Assembly (NCBI RefSeq): GCF_001949145.1
Contig: NW_019091359.1
Location: 1,518,283-1,580,282 of the forward strand
Direction: 5' to 3'
Source: Acanthaster planci
Lineage: Eukaryota; Echinodermata; Asteroidea; Valvatida; Acanthasteridae
Length of the DNA stretch: 62,000 nt
Below the pieces are notes generated by a model that ran no database searches, was not told the origin of the DNA, and saw nothing but the letters and a program-made list of their open reading frames with translations. This document shows, one piece after another, positions 35,146 through 46,243 of the stretch. The first letter of the stretch is position 1, and the number at the start of each line of letters is the position of its first letter. The position numbers and the translations under genes were made by a program.

Positions 35146-37490
35146 TGGATCTGGAGCACCGATGCGATGGCGGAACAGGGTAAAGTTAGCCTTGTGGAGG
35201 ATTGAGCGGGACTTGTAGCTGCGGACTGGATCGCGAAGTCCTGGAGGAATGGTGTCGAAATTTCTGCATCTTTTCTTTTTTTGACATATTTCAAGTGTTT
35301 GATGGTGTCGCGCTCGTAGAACTTGACCTTGGATGTAGTGGGCCCCCCGTAGAGCGAAGTAAGATGGAATTTCAGGCTATTCATGGTGAAAGACAACAAT
35401 ATGTGGAAAGGCTTGCGGTAGCACCATGTGAAGGAATATATCTCTTTGGAGTATGTGTGGTTCTGAAAAGAACCGGGAGTATATTCAACGTTTCAGACTG
35501 CGTGCTCAGTCCGTCGCCAGGAGACTGAAGAGATACTCATGATGCAGCTGTTTATAAAAGGTTACTGGATGCAGTGGGGTGTGACGAGGACGCTAGTGGA
35601 GGATTCAGCTGGTGCTCATGTGGGACGGGATCCAGCAGGTCAGTGAGAGTCAGTTAGGCATAGGTTTGGGCGGGGTGAGGTAGCCGGGGGTATAGGAGAC
35701 CTATAGGCAGGGGTGGGGTATCCTAGGGTGAAGAGGACCCATTGGATGGGAGGTGAGCAGGGGTTGCCAGATGTCACTGATGGAGAAGCCGGTCTCTTGG
35801 GGAACGGTGTCATGCTTGAGAATCTCCAAGGCTTCTCTGGTGCGTCTTGGGTACCAGTGCTCGATGCTGGTGATGAGTGGAAATACTTGACTATCGCAGA
35901 CTTCTCATACTCCCCCTTCCGGCCATGGGCTTCGTGTTCTTTGAGTCTGGTGGGGAAGTCCCTACCAGTCTCACCAATATATACTTTGCCGCATTGGCAG
36001 GGGATCTTGTACACCCATGGTCGGTGGTGCGCATCTTGTCGGTCCTTGTGGGATGTCAGCATGCCGCGGATCTTGAGAGGGGCTGTAAAGAATACCTTGA
36101 TATCATGCTTGCTCAGGATACGCAGGATGTGGGGGAAAGTACAACCTAGGTAGGGGAGAGTAACAGAACTAGGGGCCTTATCTAGTTGGCTTTGGGTATA
36201 GGGCACCCTGAGGGGATCTCGGTCTTGGGTCTTGAGTCTTGATCTGCTAGGGCTTGAAGCCGTTGCGTGGCAATGCTATGGAGATGTGCAGTTCTTTGGC
36301 GAGGTGTTCCTTGTCGCAGATGTTGTAAGCCTTGCGAACGAGGGCTCGGTTGACAGACGACTTGATTTTGGGGTGAGAGAAGGAGGAGCTAATGAAGTAT
36401 CTGTTGGTGTGAGTGGGTTTGCGGTACACCTGGCGGGTGAGGCGGCTATCTTAACTTCTAGACACCTCAACATCAAGAAAGGAAATGCTGCCATTTCTTT
36501 CTTGTTCAACGGTGAACTGGATGCTGCTGTGGAGCCCGTTGAGGTGATCCAAATTTCTCATCCACATACCGGAGCCAGATCTTGGGACGATGGTCTGCCG
36601 TGGCGACGGCAGTCTGCTCGAATTCTTCAACGAATATGTCAGCCAGAACCGGGGATATAGGCGATCCTATACAAGTTTTAGCTAACTGGTGAAAGAATTT
36701 GTATTTGTCCCGCCATCGGCAGCTGGTTGAGTGGACGCAAGTGATGAGGAGGTCGTGGAGCTAGTTTCGGGTGAGGTCGGTGCAATCCTTGAGGGTGATG
36801 TCGGCCTAGAGTCTGTCCATTGCTATGGTGGCGGCATCAGAAGTGAGGACATTGGTGAAAAGTGACACAACATCAAAGCTGGAAGCTTGGAAGATAGAGG
36901 AAAACTGGTCCCAGATCTTGATGCGATGCTAAGTCTTGCCGACCAGGAGATGGAGAATCTTGGCTAGATGTCTACTATGGGGCGAAGTGGAGCGAATCTT
37001 GGGCTGACCAAAGAATTTTGGGGCACCTTGAAATGGATGGACGCAGCTGCCGGTAGAGTAGTTCCGTGGTGTTACCGGAACGGTGGAGGGATAGGAGCTT
37101 CTGCTACAGCTTCCTGTCAATTGACGCTGTAGGGTCCCTGCGGAGCTCCCGGTAGCCGTCCGAGTCGAGTATTTCCGAGACCTTGCGGTCATACTCAACT
37201 CTCTCCATATTTACCGCAGCATTGCCTTTGTCATCAGGGAGTATATGGATGGTCTTGTCTTGGCGTAGAGACTTGATAGCTGACCGATCTTCTCTGCAGA
37301 TGTTGGGTTTGGGTGTCTTGTGCTTCCGGAGGGCTTGGTTGATCTCGAGACGGATCTCCTCGGCAGTGGACTTGTCAAAGTGACGGAGAGTGGGCTCGGT
37401 GGCTTGAATAATCTCTTCCGTAGGTAAGGACCGAAGGGCTAGCGCTAAGTTCAGGCCCAGGGCAAGACCTTTCTCCTCGTTGGTGTGAGG
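35146..37490 (-). mobile_element. Penelope-like element with GIY-YIG endonuclease, decayed
   Basis: On the minus strand, in order: an N-terminal segment of the reverse-transcriptase protein (FDKSTAEEIRLEINQAL ... SLRQDKTIHIL ... VEYDRKVSEIL, about 37430-37100), a degraded region, the RT tail (NLDHLNGLHSSIQFTVEQE, about 36555, then VYRKPTHTNRY near 36430), and the GIY-YIG endonuclease (CGKVYIGETGRDF ... RLKEHE at 36014-35877). Stops and frame changes between these blocks show it is dead. Beyond the endonuclease the 3' region holds a possible decayed hammerhead (about 35528-35480) and a histone-type hairpin (35474-35459). It lies directly against the palindromic array. Confidence 0.8.
35459..35474 (-). 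other. Histone 3'-stem-loop-like hairpin in the Penelope-like element
   Basis: The minus strand reads GGTTCTTTTCAGAACC, a 6-bp stem with loop TTTC followed by ACAC. The metazoan histone mRNA stem-loop is GGCTCTTTTCAGAGCC followed by ACC. The two pair changes keep the stem and the loop is identical. Its role here, if any, is unknown; no histone gene is nearby. Confidence 0.6.
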
Positions 37491-40400
37491 CTACAGTGTG
37501 TACACGGATTGGATTTGTTGGGGGGTACCCTTCTGTCCCATTTCGTGCCTGGTATACACGTTGGGCCAGTAGGTATTTTTCTATGACATCACGCGATATG
37601 CCCAATCTTGTATTTTAAATATCATTTCTTTCATAGGAAAGGTCAACATATACCAGATTCTTTGACCGTTCCCTAGTTCCTATTCTCTCTTAGTCAACCT
37701 GTACCATAATTTTGACCCTACACCTCATTGCTATTCATATCCTTATGATCATATTGTGCTTATCATGTGACCTTTTCCAATTTCTAGGCCAAAGGTCAAA
37801 GTGTGCCAGACTGAAACCCTCCACTATTCTCCGTAACACCAAATCCCATTCCAAAAGAATTTTTAAAAAATGGTGTTAAAATTTAACACCACTGTTTTGG
37901 CAGCGTTCCTCCAAAGGTGCCGCAAAAAGTTGTGCCCATCTTCTCGATGCACAACTTACCACAAAATTTGCATTTTGCTTTTCGAAGGCCAGCTGCTTCT
38001 TGATGGCTTGTAAAGCCAAAATGGATTAGCTGTGACAGGGACATGTTTTGAAGAACTGACAGCGAGGGCAAGATGCGCACGGAAAATGGCTAAACGTGGT
38101 GCATGCATGTGCGCAGCATGTACAATACTTGTACCTATGAACTTGTATCTAAAAAGATGGACAGGACTGTGGACAAACTCTTTATCTGAGCTCGCTCTGC
38201 TTATTTTTCCACTTCCACTTGATGCTAGTATAACCACTGTCATAAGGTGTAATACTGTCTAACAATGTAGCGGTTGTGCTGTTATTTGGTTGTGTAATTG
38301 TGTGGTTGACTGCAATAAACCAAAGTAAGTAATGAATAACAATCCAACAAACCTTAAGTTCAACCCTATACGTGTATACAGTACATTTTAGAGCACTCCA
38401 ATAAAGTCTGATTCTATGCTCAACTATTCACCCAAATTTACACCCTTATCCTCGCTAAATGCCCCAAGTTTACTCGAATTGATCTCTTCAAGGTTAATAT
38501 TTTATGATTTATAACTGTCCTGGAAAAAGGGGCGGGTCGGCTCCTGTCAAGGAAGGGGGTGTGAACTCCACCTTGGTGTGACGAGGTTGCATGTGTACCA
38601 CTCGAGAAATGACTCAACACCACAGGGGTACGGTATGCTCTTGACCAGGCTTTTATTTCTTAGTTGTTCCCCAGCCCACGATGATATCAGGAACTATCAT
38701 CGGCAGTCAACCAGAATAATATTACAGTAGTCAACACAAACCCCAGCCCAGCCACGGTAGTAAACGGAAAAGAAAACCCCCAAGCCAGCGTGCTCTCTAC
38801 ACCCACAGCCAGGCTACTGCAATAGAAATGTACATGTACAGTACATGAGTTGGTTGCATGCATAGTGCACATACACACGTCAGAACGTTTCAATAACGAT
38901 CATTAAACAGCCAGAAAATACACCTCGTAATAATTGATTTACTCAACTGAAATCTCATTACCAGAAGGGATAAGCTACAAGCTTACCGTCAGCATGAGGA
39001 TAGCGCACACATTGATCTCCCAAACAGGTAATTTTAGGGTCAAACTGGTCAGCAACCATTTACTGTGATCGACCTCTGCAGCGTGGAAGATGGAGAGAGT
39101 GAGAGCTCTGCTAGCAGCCAAATATGTACTCAGACAAAGTTATTCTGTTACTCCGCAAGTGGTCTATACAATTTACAAATAGGTAAACAACTGATCCCCT
39201 TAAAATATCCCATACAGCCCAAAAAGGAAGCCCTGTTTACATGGACTGGAAGTCTTCATTTCATACTTTCAAGTGTCATGAGCGGCACTACCTTATAGTA
39301 GGCGGATGTACCCTTTGTTTACAGGAGTAAGGATCTTTCTCCCAGGATACAGCGGCGGTCATGAAAGGGGTTTTTCCATGAGTCGCTGAGCACACGTTAC
39401 ATACATACTTGCTCTACATTAAAGGGCAAAATCCTGTTCTCCCACATAACAATTAAGACCTAATACATACCGACTGTGTCGATTCTGGGGGAAAACTACA
39501 ACTGTTTCTGGAATTACACGTTAACCTTTTTCGACCATGACATGAAAGTATAACATGCACGACCCTTGACCTAAGTCTTGTGAATGAATAAATGGGGGTG
39601 CCATATACAAGTTGTGCTAATAACAAGCCTGGCAGGTCGACATTACAAATATCATTGTAAAGATCATGAAATGTATCTCCATACGTTTCTTAATCTTTTT
39701 TTAAACTTTCTTTTAAAAAAAAGAGGATGTCATCATCCCTAAATAGTTCTGTGTTTGACATACCATTCCAGAATTTAAGTCAAATGTAGACAAATGCCTC
39801 CGTTTTCGCTTGGTTTTGTTTTATTGTTGGACATCCCCAAAACAACTTAAAAATTAACCAGCCCCTACTGGATCACCAAAACAAAACATTTTCAGATGGA
39901 GGCGTTTTCGGTCACTTCAAACAAAGTTGTGGCGCTGTGTTTTTTCCTCAAATGCAAAAGCCAAGAAGAGCTAGCCTAATGCGATTCAAGCTTAAACTCA
40001 GGAATTCCAGGTTCCTCGCCTTAATACATCCATCAAGACTGAATACAGGGGACGCGTTTTCTGCACATTTTGCCTTCTAGAGATGAAAAGTATTTCAATG
40101 ACGAAGTTAAAGATCTTACCTTTTATGGAATTTGTCACAAGTTTGTTTGTACCTGTACTCCACTGGGAGTGCAACGTCTGTTAAAAGGAATTAGGATGCG
40201 CCCCAAATTCCCCAAAGCACAATTTATTTTCAGATAGACTGTATTTTGTAATTAATGCATTATTTAATAAGGGATTTGAGAAAAGTTAAAGAAATTGCCA
40301 GACTGGAATCCTTTCTGTGTGATCTACGGCAAAATTTTTGCTATGAAATATGATTTGCATTTAGGGGAGGGGAGAGCATCGCTTCTGAATGTGACTCACT

Positions 40401-41211
40401 GACCCGAATCGGCAATGGCTTCCCCTCTACGCAGTGCCATTGATCAGGGTTGAACAAGGCACTACATTTTGGAATGTGCTGTGCCTGCACATAGCAAGCC
40501 GAATGCGCACTGAACCTTTGAGACTATTTATCAGTTCAGTATTGAGTACCGAAGTGTGACTTCACTGTGAACCAGAAAGTGCGGTGCAAACGAACGCAGT
40601 ACACGCGTATGTTGATTCATGCGCTGGTTCTCCGTGATGCTATTTACACACATTGATCTCCATTATGCTAGACAAATGTTTACACATACAATTTTGCGCG
40701 TGACGTGTTCATTTCCGTACCGAAGTGTGACGTCACTGTGACGTCGAATCAGAAATTGCCTTCCAAATGGTTTAACTAAAAAAAAATAATTTTTAACGTC
40801 CGTAAGGGTATCCTTTCTATATTCTATGGTTCTCATTTCCGACCGACCCTATTTTGGGCTCCCGATCACGGGAAAAAAAGCTTTTTTTCTCCACTAAAAC
40901 CGAAGGGACAAAAATGGCCAGCATAACCTTTGAAAACAAAAAGCCCTAAAAACTTACGATTTCGCAAACGACCAACAGCGACCGTCGGCGTTCGCGTGAA
41001 CATTCGGTATACTGCACCTTTCCGTGGCCCACTGAGGTTCGTGCATAGCCGTACACCAGCAACATGGATTTTTTTAAAGGATTATCCCACCGACCAACCT
41101 TATCTCAAGTGGTAAAAGAAACGAGAATTTAATAAGGGCGCCCCAATGAAGTAGAAGGCTCTGTATCAAAACTGGTAATTGTCTGTCTCCGGACAGACTG
41201 GCCGAGCTGGC
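37491..41211. other. Intergenic stretch, partly duplicated spacer
   Basis: 37491-37570 resembles 12655-12720 (TTCTGTCCCATTTCGTGCC versus TCCGTCCCATATCTTGCC), a dispersed repeat. 37640-37830 holds short decayed repeats with AGGTCAA, similar to 44200-44420. 39700-40550 is the second copy of 15880-17170. No gene is supported. Confidence 0.5.
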
Positions 41212-42129
41212 CCTGGCTGAATTTCTTAATCCTTTAAACTAGTGTTTTACGTCCCGTTAACCTATACATGTATACAAATTTAAATTTAAATTCACAAATT
41301 CAAACAGCGGAGAGTTACCGTTGATCTTTTTTGTGGAGTAAATGTAAAGCAGGTGTACCATTACATAAAAAATATGAATCCTGGCAGGCGGCATGACGTC
41401 AGTTCCGAAGTTAACACGTAGCAAAGCAGCAAATTGACCATTATGCTATGGAATAATGTTCAGAAGTTCCCAGCCGGTATCCGACCTGAGAATTAGTACT
41501 CAATAGTCATGCGGGTTAGTGAGAACACGAAACGAATTCGGTCTACTTCACATACTGGTTTAAGTACTGTTTTTATTTCTCTTTTGTTATCATTGGGGTT
41601 GTAAAGTTATCATACTAATTTAAGAATTACTACAAGAGTGATTAACAGAAATTCGTTAAATGTTATATATGTGAAACTATTTGTCTGTAATTATTACTAT
41701 ATTTTAGTTATTTTCCTCCTCGTCATTTAGCTGAAACAGTCCGTCAAATTTAACAGAATTTTTAGACATAACCCTATTCACGGCTTTGTTGACCTCCATG
41801 CCTTTATCAATTTTTTTTCGAGATCGCCCACAATGTCTGGGTGAGTTTCATTATCCTTCAAATGTAGGTAACTTGACAGAAACTCCTTATAGTTGTCAAA
41901 AGGTCTCGTTTGACTGTCCAGAGGGTCTTTCTGTTTGCCTTTTGCCTGGCCTGATGTTTAATCATGCCCTCGTTGCCGTGCTTGTCATATATTTCTTCCC
42001 GCATCTCCCTATTTGTTTCTCTAGCGTCAGCCAGCTAATCTTGGTAGGTGACATTGCCTTCCAATTCTAAACTATCTTCATACGAGATTTCGTCATCGTC
42101 TACCTCCTGAACAAATATATTGTACTCAT

Positions 42130-42885
42130 TTGTAGCTCATTGGTTGGGTTCGGGAGACGATGCTGAGAGCACCCTTGGAGTGTTGTGAGTTGTGGCATCG
42201 TCTACTGTGACTTTGCAGACCAAAACGAGAGTGGTAGTCCTTGTTTCTATGATGCAGATATGTGCGAGGAGGCCTGGGTGGCAAGGGTTCCTCCCCACCC
42301 TCTTCTCTGCTGCTCAGCTGGCCTCTTCTCACGGCCGCCCCTCCGACGCCTCTGCAGACTGTCTGGCGCCAGGCACCTCAGTTTACAGCTTGTATCTCGC
42401 AGCTGTCTAGGGAGATATTGCAGGCCTTCAGATCACGTTTGAAGGTGTCTTTCAGTCGGAGTGAGGGGCGGCCAACACGTCTTGTGCCGGATGCCAGCTT
42501 GCCATATAGGATGTATTTCGGTAGCCTGCCGTCTGGCATGTGTGTCTCAGTCAGCGTAGACGGCGTAGACTCAGCAGAGAATACATGCCGGAGATATTGG
42601 CACGCTGTAGAATGTCACTAGGCACTTGAGACATCGCATGTGGAAGATGTTAAGCCGGTGCTGCTGTCTCATGTAGGTAGTCCAGGACTCACTACCAGAG
42701 AATAAGGTACTGCGAACACAAGCCTGGCAGACTCAGATCTTGGTGTGTTCTGTCAGAGCGTTGTTCTACCATACCCTCTTGGTCAGCCTCGCTATGATGG
42801 TGTTTGTCTTTCTGAGTCGTTTGTCAAGTTCAACATCGAGTGACAGGTTATTGCTTACAGTCGAACCCAAATAGGTACCAGGACC
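42130..42885 (-). pseudogene. 3' part of a non-LTR retrotransposon reverse transcriptase
   Basis: Minus-strand frames in order give YLGSTVSNNLSLDVELDKRL, LFSGSESWTTYMRQQHRLN, FHMRCLKCL, MPDGRLPKYILYGKLASGTR with RPSLRLKDTFKRDLKAC, and a terminal DYHSRFGLQSHSRRC zinc-finger-like motif. This is the usual C-terminal half of an animal endonuclease-reverse transcriptase LINE. Stops and frame shifts break it. Confidence 0.75.
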
Positions 42886-42889
42886 AGGT

Positions 42890-43530
42890 TGACTGAAGAC
42901 TTGATCTTGGGGTGACGGAGGAACGCTGTGGAGGTATCTGTCTATGTGGGAGGTTTCCGGTATACTCGGCAGGTGAGACTGCCACCCTTCTTTCTGGGTA
43001 CCTCAACATCGAGAAATAAAATGTTGCCGAATTTTTCTTGTTCCACTGCGAACTGGACGTTGCTGTGAAGCCCATTTAGGTGATCTACGAAGAGCTGGAG
43101 GTTATCATACCCATGCTGCCAGATGACGATGGTATCGTCTACATACCAGAGACAAATCTTTCTTGAGAATGTGGTAGCAGCTGGAGTCAAGAATGTCTGC
43201 TACCTTGCGGTCATACTCTGTCTTGTCCATGACCACTGTGACGTTGCCCTTGTCAGCCTGGAGGATGTGGATGGTCTTATCTTGGCGTAGCGATGTTATA
43301 GCTGACCGGTCTTGTCTTGAGAGATTGGGCTTGGCTGGCTTGTGTTTCAGGAGGGCTTGGTTGATTTGCAGGCGGATCTCGTTGAATGTAAACTTGTCGA
43401 GGAGGCGAATGGCTGGTTCGGTGCACGTGTGGAGCTGTGTGGAGCTGCGGCGTTTGGTGATCTTGAGGAACTGTTTGACTTGGCGGGGTTTCCCTGAAAT
43501 TCGGAGATAAAACTTCCAAGATTCAACGTG
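42890..43530 (-). pseudogene. Internally deleted Penelope-like reverse transcriptase fragment
   Basis: The N-terminal block (KFTFNEIRLQINQALLKHK ... QDKTIHILQADKG ... EYDRKVADIL) is followed after about 25 codons, in another frame, by the RT active-site block (WYVDDTIVIWQHG) and HLNGLHSNVQFAVEQEKFG with FLDVEVPRK. Several hundred codons of the palm are missing between them. No GIY-YIG domain remains; the fragment abuts the non-LTR piece. Confidence 0.75.
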
Positions 43531-43878
43531 AATGCTATTTTCACGCTCAAACCCTATGCGTGTCACCATCGTGAGAAAAGCTTTGGACGAAAATAAATTT
43601 CTACAGAGGCACGTAGCATATATCCACGCTGAAGAGGAATCAGACATGAATGAAGTTGACGATGATTCGGAATCTTTTGAGGAGGTTGATGATGACACCT
43701 CGGATGAAGATTCAGAATGGGAACACAATGCCATGCACCTACCAAGATTGGCTGGCTGAAGACAAAGAAACGATTCGGCAGATGTGGGATGAAAAATATG
43801 ACAAGTACATACCATATGCATGTACAGGGTAACGGGACGTTAAACACTAGTTGAAAGGATTAAGAAATTCAGCCAGGT

Positions 43879-46243
43879 CCACCTCGGTTTCTTCCTGTAT
43901 CGAGCAGATTATCTCGGTAACCACAGTAGCCGAACGCAAGGCCATTAGCGTGTGCCCGCCCTCTCTCGTTTAGTGTTCTAGGATTAATTATCAGAACTAA
44001 GTTCACTCCGGAGTACACACTAGCCACCACACAACGCCGCGTGCAGCCCACGATTTGTCCGAAAGATGATACCCCTTTACCCGGCATTGCGCACAGTCCT
44101 TTTCTCCAAGAGATTATCCTCATCACCCGGTGCCGCATATAGCCAATTGTCCACCTAATTGTATCATCAAATTGCGTCCTGTCCTGCAATTTTTTACCAC
44201 AGAAAGGTCAAACTGTGCCACAATTTCTGATGTTCTAGTCGTCCCTGACAAAGGGACATTCTGTGTCAATTTTTCACCCATTCCTCGTTGCTATTCATTT
44301 CTAATCATACAAAAAGTCGAACTGTTCTTGAATTTTTACCCTACCCTCATTCTTATTTATTTCTAACCAAGCAAAAGGTCAACCTGTACCATAATTTTTA
44401 TCCCACGTCTGTACACGCAAACTCGGTCCGTGCGGTTGCACAATTATCGCTATACTAGATTATTAGTTACTGCAATTAAGGCTCTTTTTGAACTGATTCA
44501 AACAACTTTGAAGGGGCCTTGTGTAGGGGGGTCACAAACAGTAGCTTTTTTAAAGAACATATAATGTAAAAATTGTGCATATATTTCATATCTTTTTGCA
44601 AGATTTATAAGCTCTTGAAAAGACTTCAAAAAGAAGGCAATTCAAAGCATTCTGTAGATTATTTCTTGTGACCGTCCAGAAGTACTGTTTTTGTACTTAC
44701 ATGATAGAGTATTTTGGAGTACTGAAATGAACAAAAACACAAATACTTTTAAAAAGTTGTTCAGGCCATTGTTTTATTTTACGCAGCATGCAAAGGATAT
44801 GACTCATTCAAACTCAGTGAACTTCTATTTTAAAAGTAATTCAAATTCCTGAATCCTCATTTGTAACAAAAATCTACAGAACTTATTTAATTTACTTGGT
44901 TTTATGAAATAAGACTTTAAAGTTGTATATACAATTTACATGGAAAGAAAATTCAGTGTACATGTAAATGGTCCTCTGGATAAACTGGAGGGAATGGAAA
45001 ATAATTTATTTCAATGTGTATAATACATGTAAAATATATGAATATTTGAAATCATTAATAAGTAGTTTGGTTCATCTACTGCACTTGCAATGTCCTTTGA
45101 AAATGAAAGGCATGTCTACATGAAATAAATATTCCCTTTTCAGGTTAAAGGCGTCATGTACACGACAATAGTGGGCAGTAAAACATTTTGCCTTTTTATA
45201 CGTGTATTTTGGAAGGGTTCAGAAGTGATGATCCAGTGGGCAAAGGTCGTGCCTGTCCAAAGAGCAAGAGCCAGGGGAAGGCAGTTATATGTTTTATATT
45301 TCAACCTTGAAAATGTTTATAGAAAGCCCCCAAATGTGGTCTCATCCACCAGAAAAACCATAGAAGCTACGTAAATGCAAGAATCACCCCCCCAAAAAAT
45401 CTGGATATCCTTGGATTTTATTTCATGGCATTCAATGCCTGTTCTTTTTTTACACTTTTCCAACGCTGCAGTTCGTAAAGTCACCGGTGCCTTTGCAGCA
45501 GTTTCTTTCTCAGCGTTCTCTCGCTTACAAATTTTCAAAGCCTCATATAATCTTTTAAATCATCCAAAAGCTGATTGCGTTTCTTGTGAGGAGATGAGAT
45601 GTTACTGAAAATCGATGGAACAAAATCCGGCAACAGAGGATTTTTACTCTGTTTCCATGCATAAGGAAGACAAGATGTTTATTTTTCAACCTCCCCCCCA
45701 AGTATGACACTCCACATTAAAGGTACAATACTGATAAAAACTTGTGGACAGTCATGGTAAGTTGCCTCACTTTAAGGGCATGATGATGCCCACACCTTCC
45801 ACCGGATACAAAGTCCCCTCAACTCCCCCTCATTATTCATGATTCATGACATTAGGCAATTCAGTGGGGGATATCTCCATGAAAATATTGTGTGTACTAG
45901 CTGTATGTTCAATGAAATGAGATCAGATGAGATCACTTTCAACTTGAATGAAAAATACTAACAAGACGAGGAAAATCGATCCAAAATACTCAAACAAAAT
46001 ATTAAAGGCGTTCTCTCGTTTGTCTATAAAGAGGGAGGATACAGTTTGGTCCACTGCCACTTATATCGGTGGTGTTTTGTACAAATTTACACGCGGTGTC
46101 AATAACACTCAGCAACGGAAAAAATTAATCCTGTTCTTCCACAAGACTAAGGGAATACTCCCGAAATTATACTAGGGATGAAATGTAACCCAGGAATTTT
46201 TCAAGTGAAGATTTCGCAAGTAAATACATGCAGTGGTTGAGCC
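43879..46243. other. Intergenic stretch downstream of the GPCR gene
   Basis: 44200-44420 holds two to three decayed ~60-bp units with AAAGGTCAA(C/A)CTGT and CTCATT(G/C)(C/T)TATT. 45322-45420 carries the GCCCCCAAATGTGGTCTC block related to the 13.9 and 32.9 kb spacers. No gene is supported; the GPCR 3' untranslated region lies at the right end. Confidence 0.45.

Larger units (their letters stand above)
41212..43878. mobile_element. Composite of retroelement fragments bounded by inverted repeats
   Basis: The outer ends are an inverted repeat of about 50 bp: left CCTGGCTGAATTTCTTAATC (41212 on), right the complement of GATTAAGAAATTCAGCCAGG (43859-43878). A longer but interrupted inverted similarity links 41980-42110 with 43640-43800, both encoding an acidic segment ending in TYQDWL on opposite strands. 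Between the arms lie a non-LTR fragment and a second Penelope-like fragment, which suggests nested insertion. The outer element is not classified. Confidence 0.6.

Noticed and set aside
35713-36153. Long plus-strand frame (146 codons)
   Set aside because: Antisense to the GIY-YIG coding region of the Penelope-like element.
43532-43759. Acidic plus-strand frame (DDDSESFEEVDDDTSDEDSE)
   Set aside because: Part of the inverted arm of the composite element, with a frame change before TYQDWL. Not a host gene, and not enough to name a transposase.
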